This document shows positions 61,603-64,000 of a stretch of DNA of 64,000 bases, one piece after another. Each line of letters opens with the position of its first letter. Within the stretch, counting starts at the first letter, position 1. Source of the stretch: Streptacidiphilus sp. PB12-B1b (GTDB lineage Bacteria; Actinomycetota; Actinomycetes; Streptomycetales; Streptomycetaceae). The stretch is from the NCBI RefSeq assembly GCF_014084125.1, contig NZ_CP048405.1, positions 3,968,001 to 4,032,000 of the forward strand. Direction: 5' to 3'. The notes below the pieces were generated by a model, which saw only the letters and a list, made by a program, of their open reading frames with translations, was not told the origin of the DNA and did not search any database. The translations under genes were made by a program, and so were the position numbers.

Positions 61603-61974
61603 TCACATGTCCAGGTCGGCTTCGACCTGTTGCAGACGGCGGCGGGCCATGGCCAGGTTGGCGCGCCTGCGGTCCAGCGCCAGGTACAGGAACAGGCCCG
61701 CGCCCGAACGCGAGGTCAGCGGACGCACGATGTGGTACTGCGTGGTCAACGTCGTCAGGATGTCGTCGATCCCCCCGACCAGGCCCAGCATCTCCATCAC
61801 CCGCAGCTTGGCCCGGACCACATCGGTGTTCCCCGCCGCAGCCGCCGCCAGATCCAACTCCCCACCCCCGCCCAGAGCCCCTAACGCCATCCCACTGCCC
61901 ACATCGACCAGCGCCGCCCCCAACGCACCCTCGATCGCCATAGCTTCCTTCAACGCGATGTCCATAGTCGCCAT
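61603..61974 (-). CDS. Roadblock/LC7-like small protein
   Basis: A protein of 123 residues: ATMDIALKEAMAIEGALGAALVDVGSGMALGALGG, then AAAGNTDVVRAKLRVMEMLGLVGGIDDILTTLTTQYHIVRPLTSRSGAGLFLYLALDRRRANLAMARRRLQQVEADL. The pattern (short alpha/beta, 'YHIVRPL' strand, terminal helix) recalls roadblock/LC7 proteins, which in actinobacteria often serve small GTPases in conservons. No GTPase gene is adjacent. ATG 61974 is 7 bases after TAGCGT (61982-61987, minus), suggesting a leaderless mRNA. Confidence 0.68.
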   Translation of the reverse strand: MATMDIALKEAMAIEGALGAALVDVGSGMALGALGGGGELDLAAAAAGNTDVVRAKLRVMEMLGLVGGIDDILTTLTTQYHIVRPLTSRSGAGLFLYLALDRRRANLAMARRRLQQVEADLDM

Positions 61975-62149
61975 GCCCACGACGCTAGACGGCACGCACT
62001 GTGCAGCAGACGCGAATTGACGAAATGCGCAACCCGTCGGCCACAGGGGTGTACCGTGCCCGTCCCTCACCTGTCGCGCACGGGCAAGGCACAGCGGTAC
62101 CCTCCTGGGGCCGCGCCGCAGCCGGCGGCCGTAAGGGGAGAGTGACGCT

Positions 62150-62911
62150 GTGAGCGACTGGACGCGCTGTTTTCACCCTGCGCCCGCAAGCCGGGTGCGG
62201 CTGGTCTGCTTCCCGCACGCGGGCGGCTCGGCCAGCGGCTACCACGCCCTGTCGGCCGCCGTGTCGGGGCCTGACGCCGAGCCCTGGGTGGTGCAGTACC
62301 CCGGACGCCAGGACCGTTACGGGGAGCCCTTCGCCCGGAGCATGGCCGAGATCGTGGACGCAGTCCTGGCCGAGCTGCCCGCGACCGGCGACCTCGCGCT
62401 GTTCGGCCACAGCATGGGCGCGGTGCTGGCCTTCGAGGCGGCCCGCAGACTGCAGGCCGCCGGGCGCTCCCCCGTCGCGCTGATCGTCTCCGGACGCGCG
62501 GCCCCCGCCACCGGCACGCACCCCGCCGGACGCGTACCGGTGCGCTCGCTGGACGACGCCGCGCTGGTCGCGGACATGCGCGCGCTGGCGGGCACCTCCA
62601 CCGAGGTGCTGGACCATCCCGACCTGCTGGAGCTGCTGCTGCCCGCCGTCCGCGCCGACTACCAGATCCTCGACGACCACCTGCACCGCCCCGGCCCGCC
62701 CCTGCACTGCCCGGTGACCGCCCTGGCCGGAGACCGCGACCCGCGCGTCACCCCCGAACAGGTACAGGCATGGCGGCACGAGACCACCGGCCCCTTCGCC
62801 TGCCACGTCCTGCCCGGCGGCCATTTCTTCCTCGACGACCAACTGCCGCACGTCGCCGACCTGATCGTCACCGCCCTGCACGACGCCGGGCAGGCCGACA
62901 GCGGCAGATAG
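62150..62911 (+). CDS. Type II thioesterase
   Basis: A protein of 253 residues that removes wrong acyl groups from PKS or NRPS carrier proteins. LVCFPHAGGSASGYHALSAAV, the nucleophile LFGHSMGAVLAFEAARRL (Ser88), Asp in LAGDRDPRVTPEQ and His in PGGHFFLDDQ complete the triad. GTG 62150 follows AGGGGAG by 8 bases. It converges on a PKS end 58 bp away, which suggests it serves that assembly line. Confidence 0.93.
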   Translation: MSDWTRCFHPAPASRVRLVCFPHAGGSASGYHALSAAVSGPDAEPWVVQYPGRQDRYGEPFARSMAEIVDAVLAELPATGDLALFGHSMGAVLAFEAARRLQAAGRSPVALIVSGRAAPATGTHPAGRVPVRSLDDAALVADMRALAGTSTEVLDHPDLLELLLPAVRADYQILDDHLHRPGPPLHCPVTALAGDRDPRVTPEQVQAWRHETTGPFACHVLPGGHFFLDDQLPHVADLIVTALHDAGQADSGR

Positions 62912-62969
62912 GGCAGGACCCTGACGCGGTGGTAGCCGACCTGCACCGGCGGGCGGCTACCACCGGGGG

Positions 62970-64000
62970 CTACTGGGCTTCGAGTTCGGACAGCAGGGCG
63001 TCCAGGGAATCCTCGCCGGTGTCAGGGCGGGCGGTGTCGATGACCAGGCGGGCCAGGGCGGGCAGGGTGAGGTCCTCCAGGAACAGGGTGATCGGGACCT
63101 CCAGGCCCAGTTCCTCGCGCAGTCGGCCGACCAGGTGGACGGCGGTCAGCGAGTCCCCTCCGGCGGAGAAGTACGTCACGACCGCGTCGCTCGGGTCCGG
63201 CAGGCCCAGGGCGTCGGCCAGGAGCGCACACACCGCTGCCTGAAGGGCCGCCTCCTCCCCCGGCTCCTGCGGGGGCGCGACAGCGCCGGCGACGGGGGCG
63301 ACGGGAACGGCGGGAGACAGGGCGCCGAAGCTGCGGCGGTCCAGGTCGGCAGCCGGCAGGCTCACCCGCAGCGGGGCACCGGCCTGCGCGGCGGCTGCGG
63401 CACCCGGGCCGAGCGGGTAGCCCGGGCCGGGTGCGGGGGGCTGGTCGGCGGGGGCGGTGTGCCAGGCGGCGGCCAGGGCGGCGGCAGGGCCTGCGACGTC
63501 CGCACCGGGAGCGCTCAGGCCGGTTCCGGCCAGGGCGCCCGGCGGGCGCAGCGCCAGCTGGTCCAGCACGTCGGCGGCCCCGGCCGTGTCGGCGGCCAGG
63601 ACGTGGGCGCGGGCGGTGAGCGCGGGGCGGCCGGTGCGCAGGGTGTGGGCGGCCTGCTCCAGGGTCGGGCCGCCCGGGGCGCGCAGCGCAGCGGCCAGGC
63701 GGGCGGCCAGGGCGGCCAGGGCGGGCTCGGTGCGCGCGGACAGCGGCAGGAACGCCGTTTCCCCGCGCCCGGCGGCCGGCGCGGGGCGTTCGGGGGCCTG
63801 TTCCAGGACGACGTGGGCGTTGGTGCCGCCGATACCCAGCGACGTGACCGCAGCGCGGCGCGGGCCCGGGGCGGCAGGCCAGGGAGCAGGACGGTCGACC
63901 ACGCGGAAGGGAGTGGCGTCCAGGTCCAGGCCGGGATGGGCGGCGGTGGCCCCCGCGACCGGGACCAGGACGGCGTGTTCGAGCATGAGCACGGTCTTGA
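62970..64000 (-). CDS. Polyketide synthase C-terminal end: ketosynthase, linker, carrier domain; 5' part outside window
   Basis: 343 codons are in view and the frame is open at the right edge. They begin with the last part of a ketosynthase (KTVLMLEHAVLVPV..., TSLGIGGTNAHVVLEQAPE). A KS-AT type linker follows (FLPLSARTEPALAALAARLAAAL...LEQAAHTLRTGRPALTARAHVLA), but no acyltransferase: within about 100 residues comes RVSLPAADLDRRSF, like the post-AT linker. Then a carrier domain with YFSAGGDSLTAVHLVGRLREELGLEVPITLFLEDLTLPALARLV (phosphopantetheine Ser in GGDSL). GGDSL is peptidyl-carrier-like. The protein ends without a thioesterase, so release or transfer must occur elsewhere. Confidence 0.92.
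   Translation of the reverse strand, partial: KTVLMLEHAVLVPVAGATAAHPGLDLDATPFRVVDRPAPWPAAPGPRRAAVTSLGIGGTNAHVVLEQAPERPAPAAGRGETAFLPLSARTEPALAALAARLAAALRAPGGPTLEQAAHTLRTGRPALTARAHVLAADTAGAADVLDQLALRPPGALAGTGLSAPGADVAGPAAALAAAWHTAPADQPPAPGPGYPLGPGAAAAAQAGAPLRVSLPAADLDRRSFGALSPAVPVAPVAGAVAPPQEPGEEAALQAAVCALLADALGLPDPSDAVVTYFSAGGDSLTAVHLVGRLREELGLEVPITLFLEDLTLPALARLVIDTARPDTGEDSLDALLSELEAQ

Noticed and set aside
1-64000. tRNA, rRNA, riboswitch and origin signals
   Set aside because: I looked for tRNA-like arms, rRNA cores and DnaA-box clusters by eye and saw none; a covariance search would be needed to exclude small RNAs.

Overview
The window is very GC-rich actinobacterial chromosome, most likely from Streptomycetaceae (Streptomyces, Kitasatospora or Streptacidiphilus). 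The evidence is codon use with G/C in third positions, an AfsA/ScbR-type gamma-butyrolactone signalling pair, CebR-type palindromes before a GH6 cellulase, many TetR/MarR/LysR regulators, leaderless TAGNNT promoters and several secreted hydrolases. Both edges cut genes: a class A penicillin-binding protein on the left and a polyketide synthase on the right. I see no rRNA, tRNA or CRISPR array.

0-9.4 kb: PBP (minus), a glycosyltransferase, an FAD monooxygenase with low-complexity insertions, small DUF1801, DUF6400-like and zinc-ribbon genes, a secreted cyclophilin and a broken SDR. This part is full of tandem and direct duplications, including a decayed second copy of the zinc-ribbon gene. 9.6-17 kb: MarR and VOC genes, an NmrA/SnoaL pair and a truncated TetR, then the butyrolactone locus (AfsA-like synthase divergent from a ScbR-like receptor, a coupled epimerase, a second receptor-like TetR).

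17-26 kb: two broken peptidoglycan-binding genes, a LysR/SnoaL pair, decayed DNA, and an IS701-like transposase-derived gene. The promoter of that last gene carries an element closely matching one in the afsA-scbR intergenic region. Next come peptidase E, a crotonase, and a divergent map/XRE pair around a long palindrome. 27-34 kb: a stand-alone UvrA paralogue, then a minus-strand series of an M24-unrelated TIGR03086 protein, an esterase, RNase HI, an aldo/keto reductase and a DUF1398 protein. The DUF1398 operator resembles that of the MarR gene at 10 kb.

34-44 kb: a large secreted beta-helix glycosidase (probably GH87), a P-loop kinase, MarR, a TmrB-like protein, a serine hydrolase lacking its catalytic Lys, ArsR and GNAT. 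44-50 kb: an apparently complete front half of hydroxyproline catabolism (three-subunit dehydrogenase, deaminase, epimerase, GntR regulator). 50-62 kb: PPOX protein, S53 remnant, Xaa-Pro peptidase, M9 collagenase with an altered zinc motif, LysR, a CebR-like regulator with a GH6 cellulase, a SUMF1-like protein, and an FAD monooxygenase behind two hairpins. 62-64 kb: a type II thioesterase divergent from a PKS end with KS and carrier domains but no AT.

At least seven genes are interrupted by single-base shifts, mostly at G or C runs. Where the two halves otherwise match a normal family member, assembly error is as likely as real decay, so those entries are described as frameshifted rather than firmly as pseudogenes.
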